The position numbers and the translations under genes are program-made. Below the pieces are notes generated by a model. That model saw only the letters and a list, made by a program, of their open reading frames with translations. It did no database searches and was not told the DNA's origin. A DNA stretch of 64,000 nt from NCBI GenBank assembly GCA_017590115.1, contig JAGGNK010003335.1, positions 9,726,320-9,790,319 on the forward strand. Reading direction: 5' to 3'. Position 1 is the stretch's first letter. Each line of letters begins with the position of its first letter. Of this stretch, positions 24,601 to 37,800 are shown piece after piece. The DNA comes from Montifringilla adamsi (lineage: Eukaryota > Chordata > Aves > Passeriformes > Passeridae).

Positions 24601-27600
24601 TTTACAGCACAGCTCTGTCATATCCTGTTTATATCAGATGACAAAATTACTGTTTCCTGGTGCTATGACCTGCAGTGAGACTGGCCACAGAAAAGGAAGA
24701 GGAGGGAAATAAAATGAAAATCTATCAGAAACACCAGAAGGAAGTGGGCTGTTTATGGGGCCCAAGGGGAGGTGACTCCCTCTGATCCAGTGTGGCAATT
24801 GGAAAGGGTTATGGGTAGATGGTTTGTAATGTGGCAAGATACACCACAGCTCTCAATGTACCCTTTGCTCTCGGGGTATGAGTTCACCTGCAGTGTGACA
24901 AGCATGAAAGCAGAGGGGCTGTAATGTGGATTGTCCTTTTTGCTCTATAGAATACTCCAGAGCTCTTCTGAGCTCGGTGCAAGTCGAAACAACATTAAGT
25001 TTCTCCAGCTTATTCTCTCTATTCCTTTAATTCCCTTTGAGCTAAGGGAAGCAGAACCTTTGATGTATTGATAAGGCTTTGCTTCCCACTGCCTGACATT
25101 CAAATGCCCCTTCACTGCCAATGAAGGGGCTCTGTCTGGGGAAGGGCCCTGCCTTCAATTGCACAGCAGTCTGGAGACCCCCTGCACTCCTGATCTTCTT
25201 AAGGGTCTGTTTTTGAAGAGCTCCTCATAGGAACTGTGGCATAAAAGCACTTGAGTGTGACTAAGTGTTGGCCTTGATGGATTTCCTGGGTCTAATCCCC
25301 AGCACATTATCCCAGCGTTGGCTTTACAAGAAGAATGATGAATTTTAATAGCAAATCAGAGACTTTCTGGTGTTCATGTTCCCCCTTTAAGGGAGGCACC
25401 AGACAGAGCTAGAAGCTGTGAAATCTGAAATGGGCTGTGGCCACTTCTCTGCCTTTGTAGACAGGGTGGAGTCAAGTACTGACTTGAGCTGAGGCTGAGA
25501 TCTCAGCCTGGTGAGCCTGATCTCTCCCTGCCTCTGCCCAGGGGGTTTGACACCTTCTGGCAACCCTGTCTTTAATAACAGACACAGAAACACGGATGAG
25601 GTGGTGTGTCAAAGCTTTGGGAGTTTTCCATGTCACCTTTCACTGCTGGGAGACCCATCATTCTCCCAGGACTCCACTGGAAAAAACTTAATAATCTTAT
25701 CCCTGGAACAGGACTGACTTTCCTGTGGGGCTAATTTCCTTGTAGTCTGCTCCCCCAGTGCTGATCTACACGAGTGCTTTATATTAAAGTGTGCAATTTG
25801 TGATATTTCATAGTTGAGAAATGCTTGCCAGGTGTTATTGGTGTGGATTTTGGCATGTAATGACCAGGGTAGCAAGCACTAATAGATGGTCTCTCTGACC
25901 ATTTTCAGCAGTCACCTTGCCTACTTCTTGCTGACATAGTTCTTACGGTAATTAATGAGCTGGCACATTCCTAGGAGCCTTGTCAATGAATTAATCTCTG
26001 CACAGAGGGAACAGCTGAACACAGATTTCCTCCTGTTGTCTCTGGCAAACAGGGGAGGTGGAGAACCTGCAGGCAGGTGGAGAGGGGGCTGTGCAAGTCT
26101 TGCTTTAACAGGGGCTGGAATTGTGCATCTTGCATATATTTCTGTACATCTGGTTTTATCCTCCTGAGCCCTCGTGTGTCTGATTAGAGTGTCCAAGGTG
26201 GTTACTTTTCCTGGCAAGGGAGTGCAGCTCATAATTAACTCAGTGCTACAGGAGCAGAGGAGAGGCTCAGCTCTGCTGGTTGTATGAGGTGTCTGTGTGG
26301 AATAATTTTGTCCAAATAAGCAAAGAAAGGTGAGATATGACAGGATGATCAAGCCAAGCTGCCTCTTCCTGATAAATTGTGTTTCAAGACTGATCAAACT
26401 CCAGGACTGAGACTGGAAGTGAAACAAGGAGGGACAGCAGTACCTTCCTGAGGGGCTCCAGACAAAGGCTTTGTCCCACTGGAGGAAATGTCCATAAAGG
26501 CAGTGAAGGAACATTCCCTTCCCCTCCCAAGCACAAGAGATTGTAGGGACCCCCATGCCTTGCACTGCCATTCTTCTCCTGTGACTCTCATATACTCTCA
26601 GAGGCTGAGTGAATTTGTAAGAGCCTCTCCAGGCAGCTCCCGACCAGCAGTCCCCAAAGGCCACAGCTGTCACAGCTCAACTGCTTCTTCTGCAATGCTT
26701 TATTAAACACTGGGCAAAGCCCCTTCAGGAATTATCACTAAGGGCTGGGGAAAGAGGGATGGGTGGAAGTTGTTGCTAGTGTGAATAAGGCAGAAAACAT
26801 GGATCTAAAGAACTTGTGTCTAAAACCACTGAGCTCTGCCTTGAGGCTTCACTGGGGTCTAAGTTGCCATTTGCCTTCCTTGAGCCATCTCCTGGTAAGT
26901 GGATCAGTGGATCATTACATATCATCTGTTAAATGCTCAGGAGTCACTCCTGAAAAGCAGGAGAAATCTCTCCTCCTCTGGTGTGACACTCCTAAAGGAG
27001 AAGGTTTTGCACTTTTGCAGAAAAAGTGGAAAGGACTCTATAATGTGGGTCAGGGCAAGCCCAAGATTTGATTTGCTGAAATGTCCAGCTCAGGGTCTTT
27101 GCTTGTGAATCACCTGGGCAAAATGATGTTTAACTTTGGGGTTTGGGAGCTGTTCCTTGGTTTAGACAGAGTGTTAGGATAATAACCCAGCTGCACAGCC
27201 AGTGTTGTGTTAGAAGTCCCAGGGCTGCTGGTATTAATCCCAGCACTGATCTAAAGTAACTCATGACTCTGTTAGGAAAGAAAATGATATGTTTGCTTGA
27301 GGGACAAGGTGATCCATGAGAACTAAGAAATGAATGTTTCCATAGGGTGTCTAGGAGTGAGACAGAATTTATCATCTGGTTCAATACTTGCTTGCTTTTC
27401 CCCCCTCTAGCTGCTAGCCCTAACCAGCCATGGGGAAAACTCTTAAGGTTATGGCCTATCTCTGTTCATTTGATTGTCCAAGAGACTGTAAAATGGCCTA
27501 AACTAAGGTCAAGTCCATCCACAGGTGATGAGGAGATTGACTTAAGTAAAGAAAGGAGAGAAACTGGCTGCAATTCTGCAGTGAAGCAACTGCCTAAGCT

Positions 27601-28410
27601 CTTGGAGACAAGCTGGGTTGCTGTTTGCCTGTGGGATTCTGGCTCTCCCCTGGACTGTGCATGTTTTTCTTTCATTGTCACCAAAGACATCTCAGTGATG
27701 AAAGCAAAAGAAAAGTAACTTGACTGGTTTTTATAAAAATGTATTTCCCATATTGGTCGAAAAGGGAATCCCCCAGGCCTCGACTTTTCTAAAATCATCC
27801 AGGTGCATCAGAGCGTTTCCAAACGAATTTGTTATCATTTCAGGGGCTGACTGCCTGTAGGAACAGGGAGAGCAGTGATTGGATGCCACTCCTTGGATGT
27901 ACAGATCTGTTTGACCCAGCCCCAACCCACAGCTTCAAAAGGACTTTCACAGAGTTTCTTCAGCTTCAGTGGATTACACTGAGCTGGATTCTGCACTGGT
28001 ATTCCAACTGTACTTCTATCAATGTAGAATTACACTAAAATGTCAGCTGGAAGAACACAGGAATACTGCACTCACACCTGGGGACATTTTGATGGTCAGT
28101 GATGCAGCTAACACACACATGTCCAGTCCAGCATGGATACAGTGGCTGCCTTGCTCTATTGAGCTGCTAAACTATTTTTTGGTTCATGTAAGTGGCTCTG
28201 AAACTGCAGTGATAAACAGAGCAGAAATTCCTGCAGAGAGCTGAAATATTTACCTACCACTGCCTTCATGCTGCAGAATCCCTAGAGGTTTATGGTAAAT
28301 TGCTCTCATTTGTGACCCCTAAGAAAGAGGTGGATACATCCAAATTTAATGGCTGAATGAAGTTCCTTTAAAGTGTTCACATTCATGTCCTTTAATGCTT
28401 CTCACATTGT
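21619..28410. other. Intergenic DNA, no gene recognised
   Basis: 21619-21790 may be remnant internal sequence of the neighbouring retroviral element. The rest shows a pyrimidine-rich section, a small hairpin at 25106-25130 and the longest open frame of the window (250 codons, 25921-26673 minus), which has no recognisable domain or biased codon pattern. Confidence 0.6.
23985..24250. repeat. Pyrimidine-rich region
   Basis: C/T-rich DNA on the plus strand (CTCCTCTTCCTCCTCC near 24087) with few purine runs. The 90-codon plus-strand frame at 23989-24261 is Ser/Pro/Leu-rich because of this bias and shows no domain. Confidence 0.6.
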
Positions 28411-28548
28411 GGGAGGCTGTGGATGCCCCATCCCTGGAAGTGTTCAGGAGCTTTGAACAACCTGCTCTAGTGGAAGGTTCCCCTGGCAGGGGGGAAAATG
28501 AGGTGACCTTTAAGGTCCCTTCCAACCCAAACCATTCCGTGATTCTGT
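28411..28548 (+). mobile_element. CR1 LINE, truncated 3' end with internal deletion
   Basis: Seen: in order, a GGATGCCCCATCCCTGGA-type segment, TTGAACAACCTGCTCTAGTGG, a GGCAGGGGG block, then TTTAAGGTCCCTTCCAACCC and AACCATTCCGTGATTCTGT. These match the known order of the avian CR1 3' end. The final ATTCCGTG-ATTCTGT corresponds to the ATTCTRTG 8-base tail that replaces a poly(A) tail in this family. Compared with the consensus I remember, about 20 bases are missing between the TGTTCA block and the GCTTTGAA block. Only the non-coding 3' end is present, so the copy is dead. Confidence 0.9.
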
Positions 28549-31500
28549 CTCAGAATACTCACAGCTCAGGGTGTTCTCAGCTGATCTCAGGGTTTTTGCT
28601 AGCTAATTTAGATGGTGACACCATTCAGTGGCAAGAGAGAGGCTCCCTCTGTGGTGTTTCCAGAGCAAAACTGAGTTGAGAGGTGAATCACATCTTTCAG
28701 GTAAAACTTCCCACAAAGATCTGTTGTGTTGCTGTGAATTAATAAACCAAGATCCATCTTGGTTAGGTGGAAGGGAGAGGGTGGAAACTTGCCAAGAAAA
28801 TGGCATGTGAACCAATAAAATAAAAAATGTTCTGGCAGCCCTCATGTTAGAAATCACATTGTCTGGCACTTATATTAAATATTGTTTTTAGCTTACAGCA
28901 GACTGTAACTGGTGTCTTCAGTTTTGTCACACAGAACAGAGTTCTAGTGGTTATTTTTGGTTAAACACTTAAAAGTGTTTTCTTTCTAAGTCTTCTAACA
29001 ACTTCTGTTTTAATTGTGTAGATTGCCCCAAAGTGCTTGCTCAAATGTCAGGTTAGACACAAAAGTTCCAAATATAATTTTTATATTCTTGACCATGCCT
29101 GTGTTGCATTATCTTATTCATCCTTCTGATTCCTCTTCAATGGACATTATATTTGCAGCCTTTTTCCATGGAGAAAAAAATCTCAATTATCCTTACAATC
29201 CTTTTGGAAATTTTGTTCATTTTTTACCATTCCCTCTTGGGTTTGTGGCACGGATCTGATCACAGCACTCACCAAGGAAATTACTTGTGGTTTCCCTAGA
29301 GCACAACACGTTGGCATGTTCTGCTCGCCGATATTTAGACTCTGAAGCAGAAGTTTGACACATCTGCTCAAAACATCTGTGGCGTTTAGAGAGTTTGATC
29401 ATGCTGTGTGGATCAAAATGACCTTTGTTTTCTCAGCCTTTCTTCCTCTCACCAACTGTTACAGTAAGTTTAGATCCTTTCAGGCAGACAACCCAACACT
29501 TGCCATTGTCTACAGCAAGCATCATCTGAAGCTGTGCTGAGCCCCTCACTCATATTTGGTAGTCTTATTAAAATGGTGTTCTCACAAATCCTGTTAAATT
29601 TTCTGTTTCCCTGTTCATTTTTTCATCTCATTATTCATTGCTTTCCACCCAGAAGCTAAGAGGTATCTCCAAACCTTGGGCCTCTTTTTTCATCCCAAGA
29701 AAGCAGACCACAGGAGGTCCAGGCAAACCCCAGTGTGGCTCTTTGCCTCCCTCAAGTGACTGGCACAAACACCGACCTCTGTGCAGCTGCAGCACCTTCC
29801 TGTGACTCAGGCGTGCTCTTCACCTTGAGGAAGCTCGTCTCTATTTTCCTCTCATTTCTTTAGAAACATAGATATGAAGATTTTTAGATAGAGATGTTTT
29901 TCTTTGCCTGGGCACATCAGGATGAAAGAACGATGGCCTCTGACATTGCTGCTTGAGATGGCTGCTCCAGACCCAGCCTTTTCCAAGACATCACTGATAG
30001 CCCTTTCTAACAGTCTGAAAAATTCCACATTTAAACTTTGTGCCCAGGTCTGTCTCAACAGCTGAGGTGAGACCAGACCTTGCTGAACTGGGCTTGGGGG
30101 GAAGAGGAGGTGCTGTGCCACTTCACTTGCTGTGAGGCACTGGGTCATCTCCTAGGCTTGGCAGTTTCTGCCCAGAGCTCATTACACGTTGTTACTAAAG
30201 CTGTGCTGAGCAGATCAGAGCCAAGGTTGCTTCAAGAGAGCTCAACTCAAGCTCAGGACGTTGCAGAATTGTCCTTTATTTCTTTAGTCATATATACCTG
30301 TCTATTTTCACTGTGTCCTTTACCTATCCATGTCCTTTCTCCAAAGTCATCAGACAGCTCCAGTCAGGGCAGTGGCATGTGAATAAGCAACATGAGGGAC
30401 ACTTGAAGAGACAATTCCCAACTGGCTGCCTCCCTCCTCAGCAGCAATGATTAGCCTAGCTCTGAATGACAGAGTGCAATAAAACAGAGACTGTTCTGCC
30501 CTTGATGCATAATAAGTGAAAGACTAGTGGGAAATATCCCTGAAAAGTTTCCTCCACTAAGAGTAGATGAGTGAGCACAGCCCTTTTCTGTCGGCCTTTC
30601 TCTTTACCCAGCAGCAGCCTGGAGCTGAGCCTTCAGTGTCTTTGTCCTTTTCTTTCCTACCTTCTTTTGCAGCTCCTGTAGATAAAAAAATAATGTGGCT
30701 TTTCTGGCGCCCTAACCCCATTCTGTCACCGCTGTGCACTCCTGTGAGCCTGCATTATCTGACGATAAAGCTGCTGTGCAGCCAGCATGGAAATGGTATT
30801 GGCAAAGCTGTAATGGAGGCAGGAATTTATGTCTGTGGCCAGGTGGAGTTCTGAGGGATTGTACCTGAGCTAATAGTACCTCGCTGTGAGCCACTGAGTT
30901 CAGCTATATCATTCGGGGCAGGAAAATCTATTGGTGCTATTCAAGTGTGGCTACCACAGTAATATCATTTTTCTTTGAAAGAAGAAATGTTTACTTTTAA
31001 TTAGAATCAATGCCAGTCACTTGTCTCACACTGAAAAAGAGTTAATGAGAGGGAAGTACAAAGAGAGGAAAACAGTTGAAAATTAAAAATATTTTGTTAT
31101 GAGTAATTATTAAATATCTCTGGTTTTAAGTCATAATTACCTGGAATTAGGCCAAGTGTGGCTGACAAGTCAAAGAGCCAGTTTGTGACTGGGTAATTTT
31201 GGAGTACATCACCTCTTGGACCAGAAAGGCAGGAGAACATGGACCCCACCAGGCACCCCTTCCTTCCTCCATCCTCACTTCCCAGTGCTTGGGAAGAGCC
31301 CTGCTTGCTCACTCCACCCTGTGAGTGACCCCTGTGAGCTGGTGCAGCCTGAATCCTGCCTCCCTGGAGATGTGGCTACAGAGATGTTGAGGGTGGTACT
31401 TGGAGGAATCACAAATTGCTTTAGACTCCAATTTTCCATTCCTACCCTGCCGCAATAGGACACAAAATAAAATGATGTGGACACTGGACTTTAAGGTAAG

Positions 31501-33019
31501 AAGAAGAAAAAGACGGGAAATTGATTTCCTGACTCCAATATTTATAGACTTACAAAAGTGACAGGGGATTGGAGGATGAAAGTGGCACCTCTCTAATGAC
31601 ACTGGATAAGACAACAGTCCATCAAATTTCTCCTCCTCCAGAAAAGAATGTAAACCAATAATTATTTACATAAAAGTGCATGAGAAACTGCATTACAAGA
31701 ATGCAAACATCAGAAGGCTTAGAAGAACTTAGAAGAACAGGGCGACACTACCCTGTGTGCTGTCCCTCAAGAAGTGGGTACATCCCTCAACAGAGAGCTG
31801 GCACAGCTGGACACAGTGCATGTCCTGGCACAGCCTTGGGATCAGGCCTGGGAAAGTCTTAACCTTGGCTTTCAGAGTGCCAGAGTGACAAAAATACATC
31901 CTTTCCCATCTCTTGCCACCTGCCCCATTCAGAGCTGCACTGCTACAAAGCTGGTGCCCCTTCGTGTCCCCAGCATCTTCATGTAAACAGATTTCTTGTT
32001 CCTCTCAGCCAAGGCATCCCAAGGTATCCGTCAGCTGCTAAAGGCATCATTTTCTGGTTATCTTCTCCTAAGCTGCTGCTCCAGCAGAGCTGCAAAATTA
32101 ACAATGTTCTCAGCAAAACGGTCTGTGTAAAACAAGGACAATTTATACAGAAATATCCATAATCCTTCACATTAAAATCTGGCTGTTAAAATTCTGGCAC
32201 CTCTCAGAGGTCACTCTAACCTAGTTAAGTCCTGTTAAGAAAAGCTGTTATTATGGCTCACAGCTTTTTTTTTTTTTCTCCCCTACAAGATTGTCTCCTT
32301 TAGCTTGTGCTCTTCAGCACTCACCTCTACCTCCCCTGCTCTGCTCCTGCCTCTCCTGGTTTAAATTGCTTTCTGTCATACATTATTAAAGACTGAACTT
32401 AACTACCTGGACACAATGAAAAGTGCTCAATAGTGGGGTTAAAGTTTCTGCAGTATTTCCTTGTTTCTTCTTTTCCCTGGTTGGAATTTTGACCACAAAT
32501 GAAGCACACTGAGGGAGGATCCTTGTAGAAAAGGTGCTGGGCTGGAACAGAACAGGTGTGAGTTCAGCTCCCTGCTGTGACATGGGTTTCCTGTCTGTCC
32601 TTGGATATATCATTTAATTTGTCTCTCTCATTCTGTCTCGTTCCCCACCTCACTTCTTTGCAATGACAATATTTGTTTTCACCATCCAGCATATCTCAGT
32701 GTGTTTCTTCTCATGGGGCAAAATCTGTACTGACCAATGTGTACACAGGATTGTGGAGAATAGGATTTCAGGCTCTGGACCTCAAATTTCATAATACCAC
32801 ACAAATACATTAAATAAATGCTTCTCCTTCTAGCTTGTTCATCATGACTGTATGATGTTTGAAACAGAATGATGCTAAGGTTAAACTTGATCTCTCTTGC
32901 CTGAAGCTTTTAATGAAGTAAAAAGGAGAAGATTTCATTCCAATATTAGTGAGACAACTCTATGACCTTAAATAGAGTCCTGCTGCATTTCTCTGGGGGA
33001 TAAGAACACAGCTGTATAA
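28549..33019. other. Intergenic DNA between two CR1 fragments, no gene recognised
   Basis: Frames are all at or below about 100 codons and unremarkable. A short exact palindrome with two-base centre lies at 28963-28980. I see no RNA gene or mobile element. Confidence 0.6.
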
Positions 33020-33120
33020 ATCATGGAATCAAATAATATCCAGAGTGGGATGGGACCCACAAAGATCATTGGAGTTCAGCTCCTGGCCCTGCACAGGACA
33101 CCTGCAGGACTCACAGCATA
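33020..33120 (-). mobile_element. CR1 LINE fragment, 3' end, degraded
   Basis: The plus strand reads ATCATGGAATCA, then GGGATGGGACCCACAAAGATCATTGGAGTTCAG, then TGGCCCTGCACAGGACACC. This is the reverse complement of a CR1 3' end. The 'cctggccctgcacaggacacc' phrase is typical of several avian CR1 subfamilies. The 8-base tail is decayed to ATCATGGAATCA. Similarity fades after about 33120, so the element is severely 5' truncated. Subfamily is not assigned. Confidence 0.8.
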
Positions 33121-34414
33121 TTTAGAGCCACTGACTTCCTGGTGCTGCTTTGTGCAATATTTCCATTTATCTGCTGGATGGTGAAGCCTGGGTCACCAGC
33201 GGTCCTGATCCCATGGCACAGCGCTCATGGGCACTTCAGGGGGCATGGCAGGTCCAGGCTTTTATAGGGCACATTTCAAGGAAAAGTTTGCAGACAAAGG
33301 CATTTGACACATCACAGGAGAATTCCCTAGCAGGCATGGGAAGAAAATCTCATTTGCAAAATGAGTGGATGTTTCTGGAACCGTGACAGGATCACAGACT
33401 GGGTTTGAGGTTGCAATTGCAAATTAGGGAAAAGCTTGTGCCAGTATAAGTGGGCAAAGCAAGGGTGTCACAGAGTGACTGGGCAGAGAAACCTCGGGCA
33501 GTTCTCCTCCTGTTTTCTGGCAAGGAGATAAAGCAAACCTCGCTTCCCCTTACATGAAGTTGCAAGCAGTTTATTCTCAAAATATGCTTGAAACAACTGT
33601 GGTAGAGTCCACATTCCTCATCATACAGATAAAAGTGACTAAACTGGGGCTACTGACAACAGCACCCGGGCTGAAAGTGAATCTCCTCCTCTGTGCAGAA
33701 AGAAAGGTAATCACATTCAGAGGGCCCCAGAGAGCTCCTATCTCTGACACTGATATGGAGAAACAGACTGAAAAAGATCAGCCTGACAAACAAAAATATA
33801 TTTATATTGCAGTAATCTCAGGGATAACAGGCACTGGACCCTGGGAATGTTGCCTTTCTTTTTTAGGGGCCTTATCTGATACTGGCAGGACCATTCCCTC
33901 ATGTGTTCAGTTATGAATCTACTCCAGGATATAAAACCCTCTATACTGCAAAGTTTGAGCTGTCAGAGGAGCACATTTCAGTGGCTCCACCATGCAGGTA
34001 GTTTTGGGGGTATCAGTGAAACTAACTGCATTACTGAAAGTTAGTCCAGGGTTTAAACATCATGCAAAATGAAGTGGAAGAGGTTCACTCAGCACCTTGG
34101 TGTAACACACCGTGGGTTATCCTGGGCAGCCCCCTGGCTTGTTGAGAGGTTTATGAGGACTCTGCAATTTCACTGCAGGAGACTTTGCTATAGTTCTTTT
34201 TGACCACATCCTTGGGATTTTGTGTGGGCTGGGGTCTCTTTAGTGGCTTTATAGGATCAGAGGAAAAAAAAAACAAACAGGTGAGAAGGGATTTTAAGAG
34301 TTTTCTTTATCCATTTTTCTCCCCCTCTAGCAAGGATCAGCTATCCATCTTTATAATTTCTGATGGATGTTTGTTCTTTAAAAGCCTCCAACAGTGAGAC
34401 TCTGCCCTGCCTCA
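33121..34414. other. Intergenic DNA, no gene recognised
   Basis: The longest frame is 120 codons at 33554-33916 plus, without a recognisable domain. No repeat is recognised until the old CR1 fragment begins. Confidence 0.6.
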
Positions 34415-34705
34415 GGCAATCTATTCCATCCCCTACTTCCCTCACCATTAGGAAGCTTTTCCTGAAGTCTAACCCTCATATCTCTTGCTGTCACTTAAGC
34501 CCATTATTTCTTTTGCTTGCCACCTGGTTGTGGCAAACAGATTATTTCCTTCCTCTTTCCAACAACCTTTAAACAATTGATGGCTCTCATGCTCTCTCCA
34601 GTGTTTTTCTCATGTTCTCCAATGCTTTTCTCCTCTGCCTGAACCAGCAGCTCCCTCACTGCCCCACATAGATCATGGTCTTTGATAGTTCTCATTTCTC
34701 CTCTG
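34415..34705 (-). mobile_element. Old CR1/L3-like LINE fragment
   Basis: On the plus strand GGCAATCTATTCC, TTAGGAAGCTTTTCCTGAAGTCTAACCCT, CTTAAGCCCATTATTTC and CTCCTCTGCCTGAACCAGCAGCTCCCTCA occur in that order. This is the order of the reverse-complemented CR1/L3 consensus (remembered phrases such as 'TTCTTCCTAATATCCAACCT' and 'CTCCAGGCTGAACAACCCCAGCTCCCTCA'). Divergence is clearly higher than in the 28.4 kb copy, suggesting an older insertion. No coding potential remains. The boundaries are approximate. Confidence 0.7.
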
Positions 34706-34717
34706 GAATGTCTGCAA

Positions 34718-34728
34718 TTTTTTCTTTT

Positions 34729-34799
<71 letters not shown>
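34718..34799. repeat. Long T-rich tract ending in T69
   Basis: A short T/C section (34718-34730) is followed by 69 uninterrupted T residues at 34731-34799. Read on the minus strand this is an A69 run whose upstream neighbour is non-repetitive sequence carrying AATAAA 34 bases before the run. It may be the poly(A) tail of a minus-strand retrocopy or simply an expanded homopolymer. Lengths of this kind are also prone to sequencing and assembly error. Confidence 0.95.
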
Positions 34800-34801
<2 letters not shown>

Positions 34802-37800
34802 GTCCAGTGCCCCCAGTAGGATAAAACTGAGGTTTTATTGATACAAGCTGGGGGAAATAAATGAGTTACCTTTGCTTACAGCTCATGACAAATTCCCATC
34901 ATCACTTATACTGTAGAAAGATAATTTAAACTAAGACAGAAATTGGTGGGAAATTATTTTCTTCTTGTGGCAATTTATCTGTTGTCTTTCAGATGATGCT
35001 ATTAAACTTTATTACAACTCTGGTTCTTTCTCCAAATTATTAAATCTCTAGGACAGCTGGTCCTGCTGAGATGACCACACCCCATCAGTCCCTGCTGTGT
35101 TGACATTTGAGTGGGTGCTGGCAGCTGTTCCCAAGGAATCAGGGTGTCACTGGAATTACCCAGTCTCACAGACCCTGACTTTGGCATCAGAGTCTTTGGG
35201 GGTGGAACTGTGGTATTTTTGTCCCAACAAAACAACAAGGTGGCTGATATTGGACATGGGCTTCCAGATCAGCAAATGGAAGCCAGCTGGTCACTTTCTC
35301 CCCCCTTTTCCTATTGTAACTTTGTTTTGGAGATTTTTTCATGTGCTTTGAAGGAAAGCCAGGCCAGCAGACTTATCTCTGTGCTGATACAGCATAGGGA
35401 CATCTTCTCCCCATTACTGATACCACACTGTTGCCCAAACACAGAGAAAATGAAATAAGAAAGGTCAGTGTGATTTCACTTCCACACCTCTGTTGGATCT
35501 CATTCCGAGACTGACATAGGAGTGACAATGAGACACCCACAGAAAGTATGAGAAAGAGCAGTCCAAGTCTGAGTCCTGAGAGTATTCCTGATGGCACAGG
35601 ATCTTATTTCACACTGTCTTCTTGGCTCTGATGTGCACATGAGATAGAAGCTTTTGTTGTGAAGGGAGAATGGTGGATATGAAAAAACATGGACAGAGAA
35701 AAAACATTTTTCTTCCAAGGAAGTTCTTAACTGTGGCTTTTGACTTCAAAGGAAGGTTTGTAAAGAACAGCTGATGTTGAGAGGAGATGGAGAGCTTTGA
35801 AAAGTTTTGATGTGTTTTGGGTTAAACCTTCTTTGCTCCTTCCCACTGAGGCCATGTAAAGGCCTTCTCCATGTTTGTCTCTCTGTGTCATTCCCTGGGT
35901 TAGAACCTCAAAGGCTTAGAGAGGATCAAAGAGCCTGTGCTGAAAACAGGTTGATTTTCCACAGCTTTTGAGTTTGGTTTGAGTTCTTCTACTAAGAGAT
36001 AAAAATTCACAGAGGACCATTTCTTTCAAAGGAGGGAAACAGACTCTTTCAGTGTGAACTTTGCAGCTCCAACAGGTGACATTTTCCAGCTCTGAAGGTC
36101 TTCAATAAAATCCAGATTCAGTGCTTTGAGATCGAGGTCTCTCCTCCCATGCTGTAATTTTTGGATGTAAGGGCTGCCTAATTGCACTGTGAGAATCCTT
36201 TTAAAAAAGCACCTCCTGACAGGGATGCTCTTTAAAATAGGCCATTAGTCTTGTGACAATGCATCAGGGAATTCAGTGAGTTTGTTAGTGAGGGAAAGCT
36301 CACATTGCCCTGATCAGGCTCTTCTCCTGTGACATGGAAATTGGTGGAAGGAAATCAGAAAGGAGAAACCGTGGAATGAATAAACAAGGACACTGGATGG
36401 GACAGCAAAGCATCTGGAGGGCTTTCAGCCCTGCATGTGGGCAGTGTCTTTTCTTGTCACAAATCTGCTGGTGGGTGTGACCCTCTAAATAAAGCCCCAT
36501 GGCCTGAGATTCACTCAGTGGCCATCACAAAGATAGGTGTGAACCTAGAGAGAGAGATTCCTTTAGGGAGAGACACAAGTGTCTATACTTTTAATGCCAC
36601 TATGGATTCACAAATTATCTGGTGCTTTTGGAGACTCAGCACTTCCTCCAGTGAGAGATGCTCGATTATCTGAAGTGGTACCAAACATCTGAGCTTAGAG
36701 ACCTGAATTGGTCCTAGAAATGGCACTTGGAGACATATAAAATCTCCAAGGACAACTCAGCCCAATCAAAAATATCTGTAGAAAGTATAAGTGTGAGGGG
36801 TTTGGAGGAAATTCCACACCTGAATTTTCCTGTTATTTGCAAATTTATGACTCAATCCTCACATGGGGCTGGCCCAGTACCTTCCAGCCTTAGGCTCTGA
36901 TGGTGGTGAACTAGTGCAGATGACACAAAACAGGAACCATAAGGGTGTTGTGTAAAGAACAAAACTGGGGCACATTTGAAATCATCATAAGGGAAAATGG
37001 GAAGAAAAGAAGAAACATCACATTCACTTTTAATTGTGCTAATGTAAAAATAAATATTCCAGTATCCGGGGCATGTTTTCTCCCTGACATAATGTGATTC
37101 AAACTTGCTACAAGACCTCAGGCTTCGATATTTTGTTTTGTTTTTCTGTCAAATCTTCTTGCTGATAGCTACAAATACCTAGAAACCTCAGCAGCATCAG
37201 CAAAGCACCGTGCTGTCCTCATGCTCAGGAGATTGTGAGAGAAGCTGGCTGCAGATTGTGTTGACTGGGCCACAACAGCCCCAGCAGATTTAACTTCAAA
37301 GCATGGTCAGGTGCTGTGCCATCTGCCCTGCACACTGAGAGCTGCCCTGGCTGGCAGCTGTGCTTCTGGAGAGGAAGGATGGAAGCAATATCTCTGCCCT
37401 GGGATCTGATGTTTTACTCGTGATGATTAGTCCATGGAAAGTGTTTCTGCCCTGCCCAATTTGGTTTTTTTTTTTATTTTTTGACTTATCTTATTGAAAT
37501 CCCTTGATTTGTGGGCTGTATTTAAATTCCAGATTTTATCTGGATTCATTGGATCTACACAAGGAATGGGACACTGAAAAATGCAGAGAGAGTCAGGAGG
37601 AGGAGGATCAGCTTTGCAGTTAGCTTTGACCTGAAGGACTGAGCTAACACATTCTTGGTGGTTCAGGTTTTGGATATTATAAAGTTCTCACAGAGGACAG
37701 GCTCTTTGCCTCTTTTTCACAGTGTACATGATGAGGATATATATTTATTTTAGGTAAACACTTAGCCAGAAGGAAGACAACATGTGGTGTAAGGTAAATT

